Shown: positions 7,676 to 16,411, counted from the stretch's first letter. The stretch is 64,000 bases of DNA from an uncultured Alphaproteobacteria bacterium (GCA_934271465.1 CAKQRQ010000008.1:1-64000), one strand, 5' to 3'. Made by a program: numbers and translations. Notes: generated by a model not told the origin, from the letters alone.

Positions 7676-8653
7676 CTAATCCAAACTTAAAATCTTATCA
7701 GCAATTTGCAAAGTTGCATTAATTGTATGATGCGGCCTAAAAGTCAATGCATTTTCATCTTTGATGTCACAGGCATAATGTCCGTCAATGAGGGATTGAG
7801 CAAAGTTTTGGTGTTTATTTGTCAGCCAATTTTTCCCTCTGAACAGAAGAACAGGACTTCCGGTATCGCAAGCTTCAGAACACATGGAAACAGAGTCTGC
7901 AGTTGCAACAATCAGGTTTGAACAAGCATAAAATCCCATAATTGGATTTTCTTTCTTTTCACCCCAAAGATAAGTATACATGGGAATACCTTTAAGTTTT
8001 TCCATAATCAAATCTTCAGCTTGTTTTCCGGTGCGTCTGGAAGAAGTCAGCAAAAATGAACCGCCAAGGCGAGTATGTATCTTTTTGAGCTCTTCCGCCA
8101 AATCCTCAGCGTTGTCTAAAGGCCAAGGTTTTCCTTTAATAGCACCGCCGATAATGACGCCGATAAGAGGTTTGGGTAAATCTTGAAATTTAGGCGCCCA
8201 GTAAAGACGAGCTTCTTCCAATGTTTGAGGGAAGATTCTTGTCGGGGCCCCCGTAATGGCAAAGGCATTAGGCAGAGAACATTTCTTTTTCCCGTCATGT
8301 TCCGGGATAATAATCAATTCCAAATCTTTAATATTGCTTCCGCTGGGATACATCAATTGAATAATTTTTGAATGATTGCCGGATTTTTTTCTCAGATAAC
8401 GGGCCACAGGAAGCGTGCGGCGTGAGGTTGATAAAATCAAATCTGGATAAGGAGCTTCAAAAGCGGAGGATTTTGAAACGTCAATCCCTAAGAGAGATTT
8501 ACCGCGGAGCCAATTGGGCAAAGAGGCCAAACGTGTGTAAACAAGTTGTTTTTCTTTTATAATCATTCTGTCGCCGAGAGCTTCAGCAATACCTTTCGCC
8601 TGACAAGCGCTTCCGCGTCTGTCATCAAGGAGCATCCAAAGAGTTTTTTTCAT
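7676..8653 (-). CDS. ELM1-type (mitochondrial fission ELM1 family) protein
   Basis: The 325-residue product matches the alphaproteobacterial/plant ELM1 family (formerly DUF1022): N-terminal MLLDDRRGSACQAKGIAEAL, central IQLMYPSG, IGVIIGGAIKGKPWPLDNAE and SVSMCSEACDTGSPVLLF. The fold resembles GT-B glycosyltransferases; the late segment with Ser and Glu in SMCSEA is where such enzymes bind a nucleotide sugar. In bacteria the role is unproven; lipid or envelope glycosylation is a reasonable guess. It is convergent with the RquA-like gene, three bases apart. Confidence 0.85.
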   Translation of the reverse strand: MKKTLWMLLDDRRGSACQAKGIAEALGDRMIIKEKQLVYTRLASLPNWLRGKSLLGIDVSKSSAFEAPYPDLILSTSRRTLPVARYLRKKSGNHSKIIQLMYPSGSNIKDLELIIIPEHDGKKKCSLPNAFAITGAPTRIFPQTLEEARLYWAPKFQDLPKPLIGVIIGGAIKGKPWPLDNAEDLAEELKKIHTRLGGSFLLTSSRRTGKQAEDLIMEKLKGIPMYTYLWGEKKENPIMGFYACSNLIVATADSVSMCSEACDTGSPVLLFRGKNWLTNKHQNFAQSLIDGHYACDIKDENALTFRPHHTINATLQIADKILSLD

Positions 8654-8755
8654 ATTTAATAACTTTCAAAAAAACATGGTCAATCGATTCGAATATTTGT
8701 AGTATAAACACTATATTATTTGAAAACAATATCTTATTAAGAGGTGGTTGGAAAG

Positions 8756-9058
8756 ATGAAAATGGCAGATATGGTTGTTCTGGGGGTGTTGTTAGTCGTC
8801 CCTCCCGCACATGCCCAATATGCGGCACAAAAAGATGCTGCGTATATAGCCACTTTAAAAGCGGTAGTTAATTACAAAATAGACGATGAAGAAAATTTGG
8901 CAAAAATAGAAAAATTGCGGGAAAACGAGCGCTTTAATCGAGATTTGGTCAAAATGCTTGATAAGCTGTCAAACAAAAAGACTAAAAATGCGGTTAATTC
9001 AAGAGTTTATAAGATATTAATTCAAGCGGGAAAAGATATTTATAATGAATTGAATTAA
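8756..9058 (+). CDS. Small exported hypothetical protein
   Basis: I chose the ATG at 8756 because GAGGTGG lies 8 bases upstream; a GTG at 8744 overlaps that box. The 100-residue product has a signal peptide ending in AHA and a short mature region of charged helix (KIDDEENLAKIEKLRENERF) without cysteines. No family recognised. It opens a run of three small genes (8756-9567) before the J-domain gene. Confidence 0.6.
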   Translation: MKMADMVVLGVLLVVPPAHAQYAAQKDAAYIATLKAVVNYKIDDEENLAKIEKLRENERFNRDLVKMLDKLSNKKTKNAVNSRVYKILIQAGKDIYNELN

Positions 9059-9118
9059 GGAATATTTAACGCCTGAAATGTAAAATCAAAATAGAAGGAC
9101 TCTGTAATGGAGGAAAAA

Positions 9119-9280
9119 ATGGATAAAACAGTTGCTGATAAATTTAAAAAAAATTTGGAAAATATGCGCCGAAAAATCATAGAGCAAAAAGGGGAAGGAG
9201 TTAAAGGCCTGACGCCGCTGAGAGCTGTTAAGGAGAAAATTGTTCCCGTATCCTCAAAGACAAGGGAGGCTAACGCATGA
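9119..9280 (+). CDS. Small basic hypothetical protein (53 aa)
   Basis: This frame begins at ATG 9119 with GGAGG five bases upstream and ends in TGA at 9278-9280, overlapping the next gene by four bases (ATGA). The product is Lys/Arg-rich and helical (MDKTVADKFKKNLENMRRKI...), with no signal peptide. The strong ribosome binding site and the coupled stop/start support its being real. Function unknown. Confidence 0.55.
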   Translation: MDKTVADKFKKNLENMRRKIIEQKGEGVKGLTPLRAVKEKIVPVSSKTREANA

Positions 9281-9567
9281 AAAAAATTTTAATCTCTGTC
9301 TTGGTAATGCTTGGTTTGGGAGCGTGCTCGATAGCACAGGAACAACCGGAGTATGTTGAACCCGATTTTAACGCAATTGTAGACAATGTCCGAGTTGTTG
9401 ATAAGACGTCAAATTATGTCATTTATGAGTATTCAAATGTTAGAATTGACGGCATTGCACCGGTAGCGGCCATTTATTGCCATGATCAGGGAAAAAAGAC
9501 GGCTCATCTGTATGAAATCGTGATGCAGCCGAATCATAAGCGCCGTGCGACATTTGCATGCCGATAA
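9277..9567 (+). CDS. Small lipoprotein
   Basis: The 96-residue product starts with a signal peptide and a lipobox L-G-A-C (Cys ~18) and should be anchored to a membrane. The mature part is short, with two cysteines (IYCHDQGKK and the C-terminal FACR) that could form a disulfide. It is translationally coupled to the 53-aa gene through ATGA. No family is recognised. Confidence 0.65.
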   Translation: MKKILISVLVMLGLGACSIAQEQPEYVEPDFNAIVDNVRVVDKTSNYVIYEYSNVRIDGIAPVAAIYCHDQGKKTAHLYEIVMQPNHKRRATFACR

Positions 9568-9621
9568 AACTTGCAATGGCTGATTTGTCTTCCTATATAA
9601 CAAAGTAGGAAGGATGAAAGA

Positions 9622-10545
9622 ATGACAAAAAATTTATACGATGTTTTAGGAGTGAATAAACAGGCGAGCGAGGCGGAAATTAAATCCGCTTATCGTAAAT
9701 TGGCGCGTAAATATCATCCGGATTTGAACAAAGATGATAAGAATGCAGCTGAAAAGTTCAAAGAGATTTCATGTGCTTATGATATCTTGGGCGATAAAGA
9801 AAAACGGCAAAAATATGATAATAATGAAATAGATGCCGACGGCAAGCCGACAGGATTCGGCGCAGGCGGTTTTGGCGGCGCCGGAGGATATGAAACTTAT
9901 TCGTCGCAGGGAAATCCGTTTGGCGGGCAAGGCGCATCGTTTGACTTTTCCTCTATTTTCGGAGATGACATATTCTCTTCTTTTGCTGGACAAAGAGGCG
10001 GCAATCCGTTCGGCAGCGGCTTTGGAACTTCAGCCAGACGTCCGCGCAAGGGGCAGGACATCAACTATACCATGCGCATAGACTTTTTGTCGGCTGTCCG
10101 AGGTGAAGAAAAGACCGTCAATATCAATGGTAAAAATATCAATGTTAAAATTCCTGCGGGAACGATCGACGGACAGACTTTGCGGTTGAAAGGTTTGGGC
10201 GAGCCGAGCTATAATGGTGGAACGCCAGGGGATGTGCTGATTACACTTAATGTAGATAGACATCCGTATTTTATTTTGGAAGATAAAAACATTTTACTTG
10301 AATTACCTGTAACCCTTAAAGAAGCTATTTTAGGCGGAAAAGTAACTGTTCCGACAATTACAGGAAAAGTTGCAGTTAATATTCCGCCCTATGCGTCATC
10401 GGGCGAAAAGTTAAGGTTGAAAGGCAAAGGCGTTAAAGGCGGCGATCAGATTATAACCTTAAAGGTCATTATGCCTAAGACGAAAAGCCCTGAACTTGAA
10501 AAGGCGCTTTTGGGAATGCCCGATGAAGGAGTCAGGACTTTTTAA
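9622..10545 (+). CDS. J-domain chaperone of the CbpA/DnaJ type
   Basis: The 307-residue protein has an N-terminal J domain (residues ~4-70) with the HPD motif in KYHPDLNKDD, a Gly/Phe-rich linker (~75-150), and the two beta-barrel C-terminal substrate domains (~155-290). The cysteine-rich zinc finger of DnaJ is absent, so it is a CbpA/DnaJB-like co-chaperone stimulating DnaK. An AGGAAGGATG box precedes the ATG. The stop overlaps the next start by one base (TAATG). Confidence 0.93.
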   Translation: MTKNLYDVLGVNKQASEAEIKSAYRKLARKYHPDLNKDDKNAAEKFKEISCAYDILGDKEKRQKYDNNEIDADGKPTGFGAGGFGGAGGYETYSSQGNPFGGQGASFDFSSIFGDDIFSSFAGQRGGNPFGSGFGTSARRPRKGQDINYTMRIDFLSAVRGEEKTVNINGKNINVKIPAGTIDGQTLRLKGLGEPSYNGGTPGDVLITLNVDRHPYFILEDKNILLELPVTLKEAILGGKVTVPTITGKVAVNIPPYASSGEKLRLKGKGVKGGDQIITLKVIMPKTKSPELEKALLGMPDEGVRTF

Positions 10546-11117
10546 TGATTCTTGAAAATATCAAAAATTTTGATTGGTATAATGATCCTAAAAATGTCCG
10601 TTTTATTGAGGAAGGGTTGCTTATTGAAACAGCCCCGCAAACGGATTTTTGGCAAAATGCGGATTGTGGATTTTTTAAAGATAACGGGCACTTTTTTTCT
10701 TCCGAATTTGAAGGCGACTTTATTATAAATGCAAAATGGTCCTTCAGGACAATCAAAGATTCGGCTCAGTGCGGCGTTATGGTTCGAGTCGATGCCGAAA
10801 ACTGGATAAAAGTCGGACTCTTGTCGCCTAATCCGTATCGCCCGCAAATAGGGACAGTGGTGTCAAACGATGGGGCTTCGGATTGGTCGGCGGTGGAGAT
10901 TCCATCAGAAACAAAAGAGCTTTATTTTAGGATTCGTCGCAAAGGAAAAGATTTTATCGTCAGCTATTCCGTTGACGGCGAAAAATTTGAACAAATCAGA
11001 ATGTTACACATGCGAAAGGTATCATCTATGATGACTGCGGGCGCCTATTGTTGTTCGCCGAAAGATGAGAGTTTCGAATGTATTTTAGAAGAAATAGACG
11101 TTAAAAATCCGGCTTAA
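10545..11117 (+). CDS. DUF1349 domain protein (concanavalin-like fold)
   Basis: The 190-residue product matches the DUF1349 family: N-terminal FDWYNDPKNVRF, a central QCGVMVRVDAENWIKVGL strand pair, then FRIRRKGKDFIVSYSVDGEKF. It is a jelly-roll/concanavalin-like domain without signal peptide, so cytosolic. Bacterial members have no settled biochemical role; sugar binding is inferred from the fold. It is coupled to the J-domain gene and its end overlaps the convergent engB by four bases. Confidence 0.85.
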   Translation: MILENIKNFDWYNDPKNVRFIEEGLLIETAPQTDFWQNADCGFFKDNGHFFSSEFEGDFIINAKWSFRTIKDSAQCGVMVRVDAENWIKVGLLSPNPYRPQIGTVVSNDGASDWSAVEIPSETKELYFRIRRKGKDFIVSYSVDGEKFEQIRMLHMRKVSSMMTAGAYCCSPKDESFECILEEIDVKNPA

Positions 11118-11755
11118 ATCAAAAAGGCTATCTCGGCGCGCAATGGCGAAAGCCCGATATTTTTTTCTGCACTGGTTGCTAAAACTTTCGGATAGGCTGC
11201 TGCATGTTCTATCAATGCTTTTGTCGTTTCTTCCAAAACCTTGGAAAGGGCCTTGTCGCTGATTTTATCAATCTTTGTTAAAACAATTTGATAAGTGACA
11301 GCCGCTTTGTCCAGCATTTTTATAATTTCCAAATCAACCTTCTTGAGGCCGTGGCGAGAGTCAATAAGCAAAAAGACACGTTTCAGGCAAACACGTCCCT
11401 GCAGATAGGTAAAAATAACCTGCTGCCATTGTTTGACCTGTGCTTCGGGTGCTTGTGCATAGCCATATCCGGGTAAGTCGACAATATGAATCTTATTAGC
11501 CAGATTAAAAAAATTAAGCTGCTGCGTCCGTCCGGGAGTGTTAGATGTTTTGGCAAGCCCTTTAATGCCGGTCAGGGCGTTAATAATGCTTGATTTTCCG
11601 ACATTTGAACGACCGGCAAAGGCTATCTCTGGGATGCGGTCCAAAGGAAGTTGTTCCAGCTTAGCAACCCCTAGCACAAATTCAGCTTTATTTCTGAATA
11701 AAGCCTCTGCCTGGGCAAGTTGTTCAGTTGAAAACGATTCCTTTTCAAATGCCAT
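11114..11755 (-). CDS. engB: Ribosome biogenesis GTPase EngB (YihA/YsxC)
   Basis: The 213-residue small GTPase acts in 50S subunit assembly. Visible motifs are the P-loop GRSNVGKSS (G1), SNTPGRTQ (G2), DLPGYGYA (G3), TKID (G4) and ATSAEK (G5). The length is typical. It follows yidC with a one-base TAATG overlap and is the last gene of the rpmH-rnpA-yidD-yidC-engB operon, an order common in Alphaproteobacteria. Confidence 0.97.
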   Translation of the reverse strand: MAFEKESFSTEQLAQAEALFRNKAEFVLGVAKLEQLPLDRIPEIAFAGRSNVGKSSIINALTGIKGLAKTSNTPGRTQQLNFFNLANKIHIVDLPGYGYAQAPEAQVKQWQQVIFTYLQGRVCLKRVFLLIDSRHGLKKVDLEIIKMLDKAAVTYQIVLTKIDKISDKALSKVLEETTKALIEHAAAYPKVLATSAEKNIGLSPLRAEIAFLI

Positions 11756-13434
11756 TAGTCAACTCCGACTTTTCGCATAATGATTTTTTGTTGAATAATC
11801 GACAAGACATTGCTCAAAGTCCAGTAAATGACAAGCCCTGACGCAAAATGACCGAGCATAAAGGTAAAGACAATCGGCATCAAGGCAAACATTCTGGCTT
11901 GATCTTTGTTGGCGGGTTTTGGAGAAAGTTTTTGTTGCAAATACATTGTCAAACCCATCAAAATCGGCCAAACACCAAGGTCTAAAAGGCTCGGAATAGG
12001 AAGCCCCGTCATTGCTGAAATTGTCATCGGATCGGGCGCTGAAAGGTCTCTAATCCAGCCGATAAAAGGCGCCTGTCTGATTTCAATAGCAATGTTCAAA
12101 ACCTTATACAAAGAGAAAAATACCGGAATTTGAATAAACATCGGCAAACAGCCCGACGCCGGATTAATTTTTTCTTTTTTATAAAGCTCCATCATTTCCT
12201 GCTGCAAACGAAGTTTGTCGTTTTTGTAAGTCTCTTGAATAGCCTGAATCTTGGGTTGAACCTTTTTCATCTTAGACATACTTTCATAAGACTTGTTTGC
12301 AATCGGATACATGGCCAGCCGCAGCAGAGCCGCAAACAGCAGAATAGCCCACCCCATATTACCGATAAAGTGATACAAAAATTCAAGGATGTAGAAAAAC
12401 GGTTTGGTTAAGAAATAATACCAGCCGAAATCAACAGCCAAATCAAATTTATCAATATTCAGCTTTTTGGTATAGGCGTCTAACAGCGCAATTTCTTTTG
12501 CGCCGGCATAGAACATGATATTTGATGTTCCGACTGTTCCTGTAGCAATGGAAACAGGCTCTCCGACATAATCCGTTTGATAAGTGTCCTCGGCCGTTTT
12601 GGCAAAGCGGACTTTGTTTTTAACACCATCTTTAAAGGCAAAAGCCGAAAACCAATAGCGTTCTCCAAAACCGGCCCAGCCGCCGATGGTCGAAAATTCT
12701 TTATTTTCTCCGACTTTCAAAGAGGACGGTTTGATTTCTTTAAGACTGGAATCAATAACGCCAAGCATACCCTCATGAACAACTTTAGATGAAGAAGCAT
12801 CGGGCTGATAAAATTTATTAATCAGACCATAAGGATAAAGGGTAACTTCTTTGCCGGAGGAATTTTCAACAATTTGCTCAAGATGGAACATATAATTGTC
12901 ATCAAGGGATATCTTACGGACAAATTTAAGTCCTTGGCCGTTTGTCCATTCCATCGTAACGGGCGTATTCGGCGTTAGTTTGTTACCGATAATTTTCCAA
13001 GGAGTTGTGTTTGTCGGCAGGGAAAGGGTTGAATCATTGGACAGCCAGCCAAATTCGGCATAATAGGGCGATTTTGTGTTTGAAGGCGCCAAAAGCTCAA
13101 CATCGGAGCTGTCGGCATCCAAAGTCTGCTTATAGCGACTGAGAAAAATATTATCAAAACGAGCACCTTTGACGCGCAAAGACCCCGAAATTTTTGAGTT
13201 CAAGACAGGAATTCGCTTATCTTGTGACAAAGCCTTATCAAGAGAAGCAACCTCGCGTCCGGCCGGCGTATAAAGAGCATTTTCTGCCGGTTTGGCGGCA
13301 GTTTCCTGAGAAACGGCGGGTGCTTCAGCTTGTTTTTGAGTTTTTTGAGGCGTCGGCCAAATCCAGTTAACAGCCAGAATAGCGATTGTCGACAAAACAA
13401 TAGCCAAATACAGTCCCTTTGTTTCTTCTTTCAT
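11755..13434 (-). CDS. yidC: Membrane protein insertase YidC
   Basis: The 559-residue insertase has an N-terminal anchor (~8-25), a large periplasmic P1 beta domain (~60-330), and the conserved five-helix core. The first core helix carries the hydrophilic-groove Arg (AILLFAALLRLAMYPI). The cytoplasmic hairpin (SMSKMKKVQPKIQAIQETYK) and NPASGCLPMFIQIPVFFSLY follow. It inserts inner-membrane proteins alone or with Sec. It lies between yidD and engB in the expected operon. Confidence 0.97.
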   Translation of the reverse strand: MKEETKGLYLAIVLSTIAILAVNWIWPTPQKTQKQAEAPAVSQETAAKPAENALYTPAGREVASLDKALSQDKRIPVLNSKISGSLRVKGARFDNIFLSRYKQTLDADSSDVELLAPSNTKSPYYAEFGWLSNDSTLSLPTNTTPWKIIGNKLTPNTPVTMEWTNGQGLKFVRKISLDDNYMFHLEQIVENSSGKEVTLYPYGLINKFYQPDASSSKVVHEGMLGVIDSSLKEIKPSSLKVGENKEFSTIGGWAGFGERYWFSAFAFKDGVKNKVRFAKTAEDTYQTDYVGEPVSIATGTVGTSNIMFYAGAKEIALLDAYTKKLNIDKFDLAVDFGWYYFLTKPFFYILEFLYHFIGNMGWAILLFAALLRLAMYPIANKSYESMSKMKKVQPKIQAIQETYKNDKLRLQQEMMELYKKEKINPASGCLPMFIQIPVFFSLYKVLNIAIEIRQAPFIGWIRDLSAPDPMTISAMTGLPIPSLLDLGVWPILMGLTMYLQQKLSPKPANKDQARMFALMPIVFTFMLGHFASGLVIYWTLSNVLSIIQQKIIMRKVGVD

Positions 13435-13488
13435 TTCTTATAAAACTCCTCAATACAAAACGACAATTTATATCCTTTTAGCTCAACT

Positions 13489-13530
13489 TAACGGGATAAG
13501 CAAGCTCTTATCTTGCTTTATCCGTTGAAT
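13489..13530 (-). other. Long inverted repeat between yidD and yidC
   Basis: On the minus strand GGATAAAGCAAG and CTTGCTTATCC face each other across a 7-base loop containing the yidD stop codon region. The hairpin lacks a T-run. It may shape translation or processing between yidD and yidC; that is inference. Confidence 0.35.
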
Positions 13531-13756
13531 TTGTGGCTTTTTTAGGCGGCACGGGATCATATCCGCTTCCGCCCCAAGGGTGACAGCGTAAAATCCGCCT
13601 AATGCCGAGCAAACAGCCCTTAAAAATACCGTGAATTTGCAGGGCTTCAATAAAATATTCCGAACAAGTCGGGCGATAGCGGCAGACATTAGGCAGACAA
13701 GGGGAAAGAAATTTTTGATACCCTCTAATCAAGAGAATCATCAGTTTTTTGATCAT
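13508..13756 (-). CDS. yidD: Membrane protein insertion efficiency factor YidD
   Basis: The 82-residue product has the family signature: an amphipathic N-terminus (LLIRGYQKFLSPCLPNVC), then YRPTCSEYFIEALQIHG and RILRCHPWGGSGYDPVP. YidD assists YidC at the inner membrane. It overlaps the end of rnpA by about 30 bases and precedes yidC, the conserved order. Confidence 0.96.
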   Translation of the reverse strand: MIKKLMILLIRGYQKFLSPCLPNVCRYRPTCSEYFIEALQIHGIFKGCLLGIRRILRCHPWGGSGYDPVPPKKATNSTDKAR

Positions 13757-14117
13757 GGGATTCTCCCTGCGGAAAAAGCTGTCCGTTAATGTTCAAAACG
13801 GCCTCTCTGAGACGTTTGACCAAATAAGAAAAGTCAAGTTTCGCGGTATTGTGGCGGCCGATAAGGACATAATTAACGCCATTTCGTCCGATATCCTTAA
13901 AGACAAGAGCCGCCGCAGCGCGCAACCGCCGTTTGGTTCGGTTGCGCAAAAAAGCTTTTCCGATTTTTTTAGTTGCCGTATATCCGACGAAGCAGCAGGG
14001 CTCGTCTGAGTCTGAAAAACTTAAAGCCGCCTGTAAAACAAGTCCGTTGGTCACAACCTTGAACTCTTGGGCGGCTCTAATAAAATCTTTGCGTTTTTTT
14101 AACGTAAAAACTTTCAT
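13725..14117 (-). CDS. rnpA: Ribonuclease P protein component
   Basis: The 130-residue basic protein is the protein subunit of RNase P, which matures tRNA 5' ends. It begins TLKKRKDFIRAAQ and carries the RNR signature (FLRNRTKRRLRAAA, about residues 55-68). It lies behind rpmH and overlaps yidD. The RNase P RNA gene is not in this window. Confidence 0.95.
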   Translation of the reverse strand: MKVFTLKKRKDFIRAAQEFKVVTNGLVLQAALSFSDSDEPCCFVGYTATKKIGKAFLRNRTKRRLRAAAALVFKDIGRNGVNYVLIGRHNTAKLDFSYLVKRLREAVLNINGQLFPQGESHDQKTDDSLD

Positions 14118-14129
14118 CTTAATCAGAAA

Positions 14130-14264
14130 TTAAGCTGAGATTTTTTTACGTCCATGAGCGCGACGGGCAGACAAAACCTTGCGGCCGCCGGCTGTAGCCA
14201 TACGAGAACGGAACCCATGACGACGGGCTCTGACCAATTTGGAAGGCTGATAGGTGCGTTTCAT
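14130..14264 (-). CDS. rpmH: 50S ribosomal protein L34
   Basis: The 44-residue, very basic product MKRTYQPSKLVRARRHGF... is a full match to L34, ending in RRAHGRKKISA. A GGAG box lies 6-7 bases before the ATG. It heads the rpmH-rnpA-yidD-yidC-engB operon behind the strong promoter at 14335-14363. Confidence 0.97.
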   Translation of the reverse strand: MKRTYQPSKLVRARRHGFRSRMATAGGRKVLSARRAHGRKKISA

Positions 14265-14297
14265 TTTCTTTCTCCGGTTAGTTATAGTTATTTAAAG

Positions 14298-14318
14298 CTC
14301 CGAATACCTTATTCGGAG
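14298..14318 (-). promoter_or_regulatory. Leader hairpin upstream of rpmH
   Basis: A perfect 8-bp inverted repeat (CTCCGAAT / ATTCGGAG, 5-base loop) lies in the 5' leader of rpmH, downstream of the promoter. There is no T-run. A leader or processing element is possible. Confidence 0.4.
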
Positions 14319-14334
14319 TCCTCGGACAAAGCCA

Positions 14335-14363
14335 CTTATACAAATAAAATTGAGGACTGTCAA
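14335..14363 (-). promoter_or_regulatory. Strong sigma-70 promoter of the rpmH operon
   Basis: On the minus strand a perfect -35 TTGACA (14358-14363) is followed by a 17-base spacer and a -10 TATAAG (14335-14340). It starts just past the stop codon of the upstream methyltransferase gene and drives rpmH, rnpA, yidD, yidC and engB. Confidence 0.8.
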
Positions 14364-14366
14364 CAG

Positions 14367-15086
14367 CTAAATTGACGAGCCTTTTCGCAAAACCTGTTCG
14401 GCTTTGCGGGTGTGGGAGCCTGTGCGGGAATGAATGACAACAGGCGGGCGAATAGCCAAAGGCACCTTGGAATCTTTTTGGGCGCGGACAATAATCCGCT
14501 TGGCGGGCTCTCCGGTTTTGGAATAAATGGGAAAGATCTCGATTCGTCCGAGTTTTCCGTGCAGGCAAGCCAAAATCTCGTCCAGAGCCTCCGCGCGGTT
14601 AATCATATAAAAAAAGCCTTTCGGACGAATCATCTTAATGCAAAAGGCAATCCATGAGGCCAACCCGTTGGTTGAAAAATTATGAGCGACGGCTTTGCTC
14701 GGGTTGGGCGAAACTGTGTCGCCGGCGGCATAAGGCGGGTTGCTGATAACATGAGTAAACGAGCAGGGGGGCAGATGAGATTTGAAAATATCGGTATTGA
14801 TAAAGCGAACAAAGTCAAAGCAGTTAGCTTGGGCGCTTTTGTTGGCCGCTTCGCAAAGGATAGGCTGAATCTCAAGTCCTGTCAAAGAAATATCAAACTT
14901 TTTGAACCTTTCGGCCAAACATAAAGAAACAGCACCCGTTCCCGCCCCGACATCAAGAAAAGAATCGCCGTTTTTGACCATTTCAACGGCCGCTGCCAGC
15001 CAAACCGCGTCTGTCGAGGCATGATAAGCCCCCTCGGGTTGATAAATTTTGACGCGTTTATTTAAGAGATAATTCTCGTCGCTCAT
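14367..15086 (-). CDS. tRNA1(Val) A37 N6-methyltransferase-like (TrmN6/YfiC family)
   Basis: The start at 15086 (MSDENYLLNKRV...) has AAAGGGGC upstream; a TTG five codons earlier overlaps that box. The 239-residue Rossmann methyltransferase has motif I FLDVGAGTGAVSL and the N6-adenine catalytic motif NPPY (VISNPPYAAG). The N-terminal VKIYQPEGAYHASTDAVWLAA is typical of the YfiC/TrmN6 group, which methylates A37 next to the anticodon. The exact tRNA target cannot be read from sequence. Confidence 0.85.
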   Translation of the reverse strand: MSDENYLLNKRVKIYQPEGAYHASTDAVWLAAAVEMVKNGDSFLDVGAGTGAVSLCLAERFKKFDISLTGLEIQPILCEAANKSAQANCFDFVRFINTDIFKSHLPPCSFTHVISNPPYAAGDTVSPNPSKAVAHNFSTNGLASWIAFCIKMIRPKGFFYMINRAEALDEILACLHGKLGRIEIFPIYSKTGEPAKRIIVRAQKDSKVPLAIRPPVVIHSRTGSHTRKAEQVLRKGSSI

Positions 15087-15219
15087 AAAAGCCCCTTTCA
15101 AAACGATTCTATTTTATAAAAGGCTTGGCAAAAAATCCAGCTGAAATTTCTGCTTGCAAGAAAAAGATTAAAATGGTATGAGATGCATTATCAGTAGGTA
15201 TTATTAATTTTTTAAAGCT

Positions 15220-15435
15220 ATGAAGAAAAAAGAAGAAAAAGATGTTTTTACAGAATTGCGTGAACATTGCAAAAAAAGAAAGAAAAGAGTTTTGTATGCG
15301 ATTCTTTCTTTTGTTGGGATCCTGATGATGTCCGCAGGATGTTTAATAATGTCGGACGGCGGAAAAATACTTTTTGCGGGAGCAGGATTTGTTACTGCAT
15401 TGACCGGAATCTTTCTGGAGTTGAACACCAAATAA
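15220..15435 (+). CDS. Small two-helix membrane protein
   Basis: The 71-residue product has a charged, Lys-rich N-terminus (residues 1-24) and two hydrophobic segments (~25-45 and ~50-65) joined by MSDGGK. No Shine-Dalgarno is clear. The next gene encodes a similar protein, so the pair looks like a local duplication. Function unknown. Confidence 0.5.
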   Translation: MKKKEEKDVFTELREHCKKRKKRVLYAILSFVGILMMSAGCLIMSDGGKILFAGAGFVTALTGIFLELNTK

Positions 15436-15444
15436 ATTATTAAA

Positions 15445-15621
15445 ATGAAAAACAGAAAAAAATTTGAAAAACTCGGAGTTGCGATGACGCTTCTCGGGTT
15501 AGTTATGATGATGATGGCGTTTTCTTTCTCGAGCAGAGAAATTATGGCCGTTATCGGAAGTTTAGGATTCATCAGTAGTGTGGTTGGGGTCTTTATGGAC
15601 ATCAGCTCAAGAAAAAACTGA
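15445..15621 (+). CDS. Small two-helix membrane protein (paralogue of the preceding gene)
   Basis: The 58-residue product starts MKNRKKFEKLGVAMTL and has two hydrophobic segments separated by SSREIMAV, ending in a short polar tail (DISSRKN). The plan (basic start, membrane hairpin, final G-F/V-F-x-D/E stretch) matches the 71-residue protein nine bases upstream. A 15-bp terminator follows its stop codon. Confidence 0.5.
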   Translation: MKNRKKFEKLGVAMTLLGLVMMMMAFSFSSREIMAVIGSLGFISSVVGVFMDISSRKN

Positions 15622-15634
15622 GGATTTGAAATTC

Positions 15635-15673
15635 AAAACCGTTTGTTTCCGTCAAAAAGAAACAAGCGGTTTT
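15635..15673. terminator. Bidirectional terminator
   Basis: A 15-bp stem (AAAACCGTTTGTTTC / GAAACAAGCGGTTTT) with a 9-base loop has T-rich ends on both strands. It lies between convergent genes: the small membrane protein (plus) and the thioesterase (minus). Confidence 0.8.
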
Positions 15674-15682
15674 TGTTTGCGC

Positions 15683-16411
15683 TTAAGCCCACTCAATAAT
15701 CACTCGCGCCAGTTCGCGGTCGTTCTCCGCCCCGCAGGTGCGGATAGTGTGAACAGAGGTCTGTTCAGACAAGTGTGTCAAGACAACGATTTTCTCGCCC
15801 ATAAATCCTTCTTTGCGGAAATTAATGCTGATTTTTTTCGGATTATGCGCCAGCCGAAAGTCCGCAGGAACGGATTCGCTCGCCCAAAGCGCATAAACGG
15901 CATTGTTGATATGCTTATTCAGATCTATGTCATCAAACCGAACTCTAAAATGAAATTCTTCCGTTTCTCCAGAAATCTCTTCAATTTTCGGAAAATCCGT
16001 TTCAATAGCGCGTTCAGGAACAACCTTGTGTGCGGGCATGTGGTCAATAACTGAAATCGGCCGCCGCCGTTCCAAAGACAGCAAAAGCCATTGGCTTGTG
16101 GCGCGCACGATAGAAATGCCGTCTTCACCGAAAATCTCAAAATCGCGGTAAGCTGTCAATTTATTTGAGGCTGAAGGCCATGTTTCAATGCGAATGGTTT
16201 CGTGAATTTTGGGCAGGCGGGCTATTTCAATAATATAATTGCTTCCGACCCAAGTCATGCCGTTTTGAATACAAAAATCCAGCCCAAATCCTCTGGAGGC
16301 CGCGTCATTATCAGCCATATCCTGAAAAATATTCAGCAAAGTCAAAATCCGCAGGTTGTTGTTGCGGTCGCACTCATAAGAACGAATGGTGTAAGTCTGA
16401 GATGTTTTCAT
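15683..16411 (-). CDS. Acyl-ACP thioesterase family protein
   Basis: The 242-residue protein has a tandem hot-dog fold. The N-terminal segment YECDRNNNLRILTLLNIFQD is characteristic of bacterial acyl-ACP thioesterases (PF01643). The second hot-dog carries DIDLNKHINNAVYALWA, with the Asp/Asn/His region that forms the active site. It should release free fatty acids from acyl-ACP. Its start overlaps the stop of the metallo-hydrolase gene by four bases, so the two are coupled. Confidence 0.87.
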   Translation of the reverse strand: MKTSQTYTIRSYECDRNNNLRILTLLNIFQDMADNDAASRGFGLDFCIQNGMTWVGSNYIIEIARLPKIHETIRIETWPSASNKLTAYRDFEIFGEDGISIVRATSQWLLLSLERRRPISVIDHMPAHKVVPERAIETDFPKIEEISGETEEFHFRVRFDDIDLNKHINNAVYALWASESVPADFRLAHNPKKISINFRKEGFMGEKIVVLTHLSEQTSVHTIRTCGAENDRELARVIIEWA

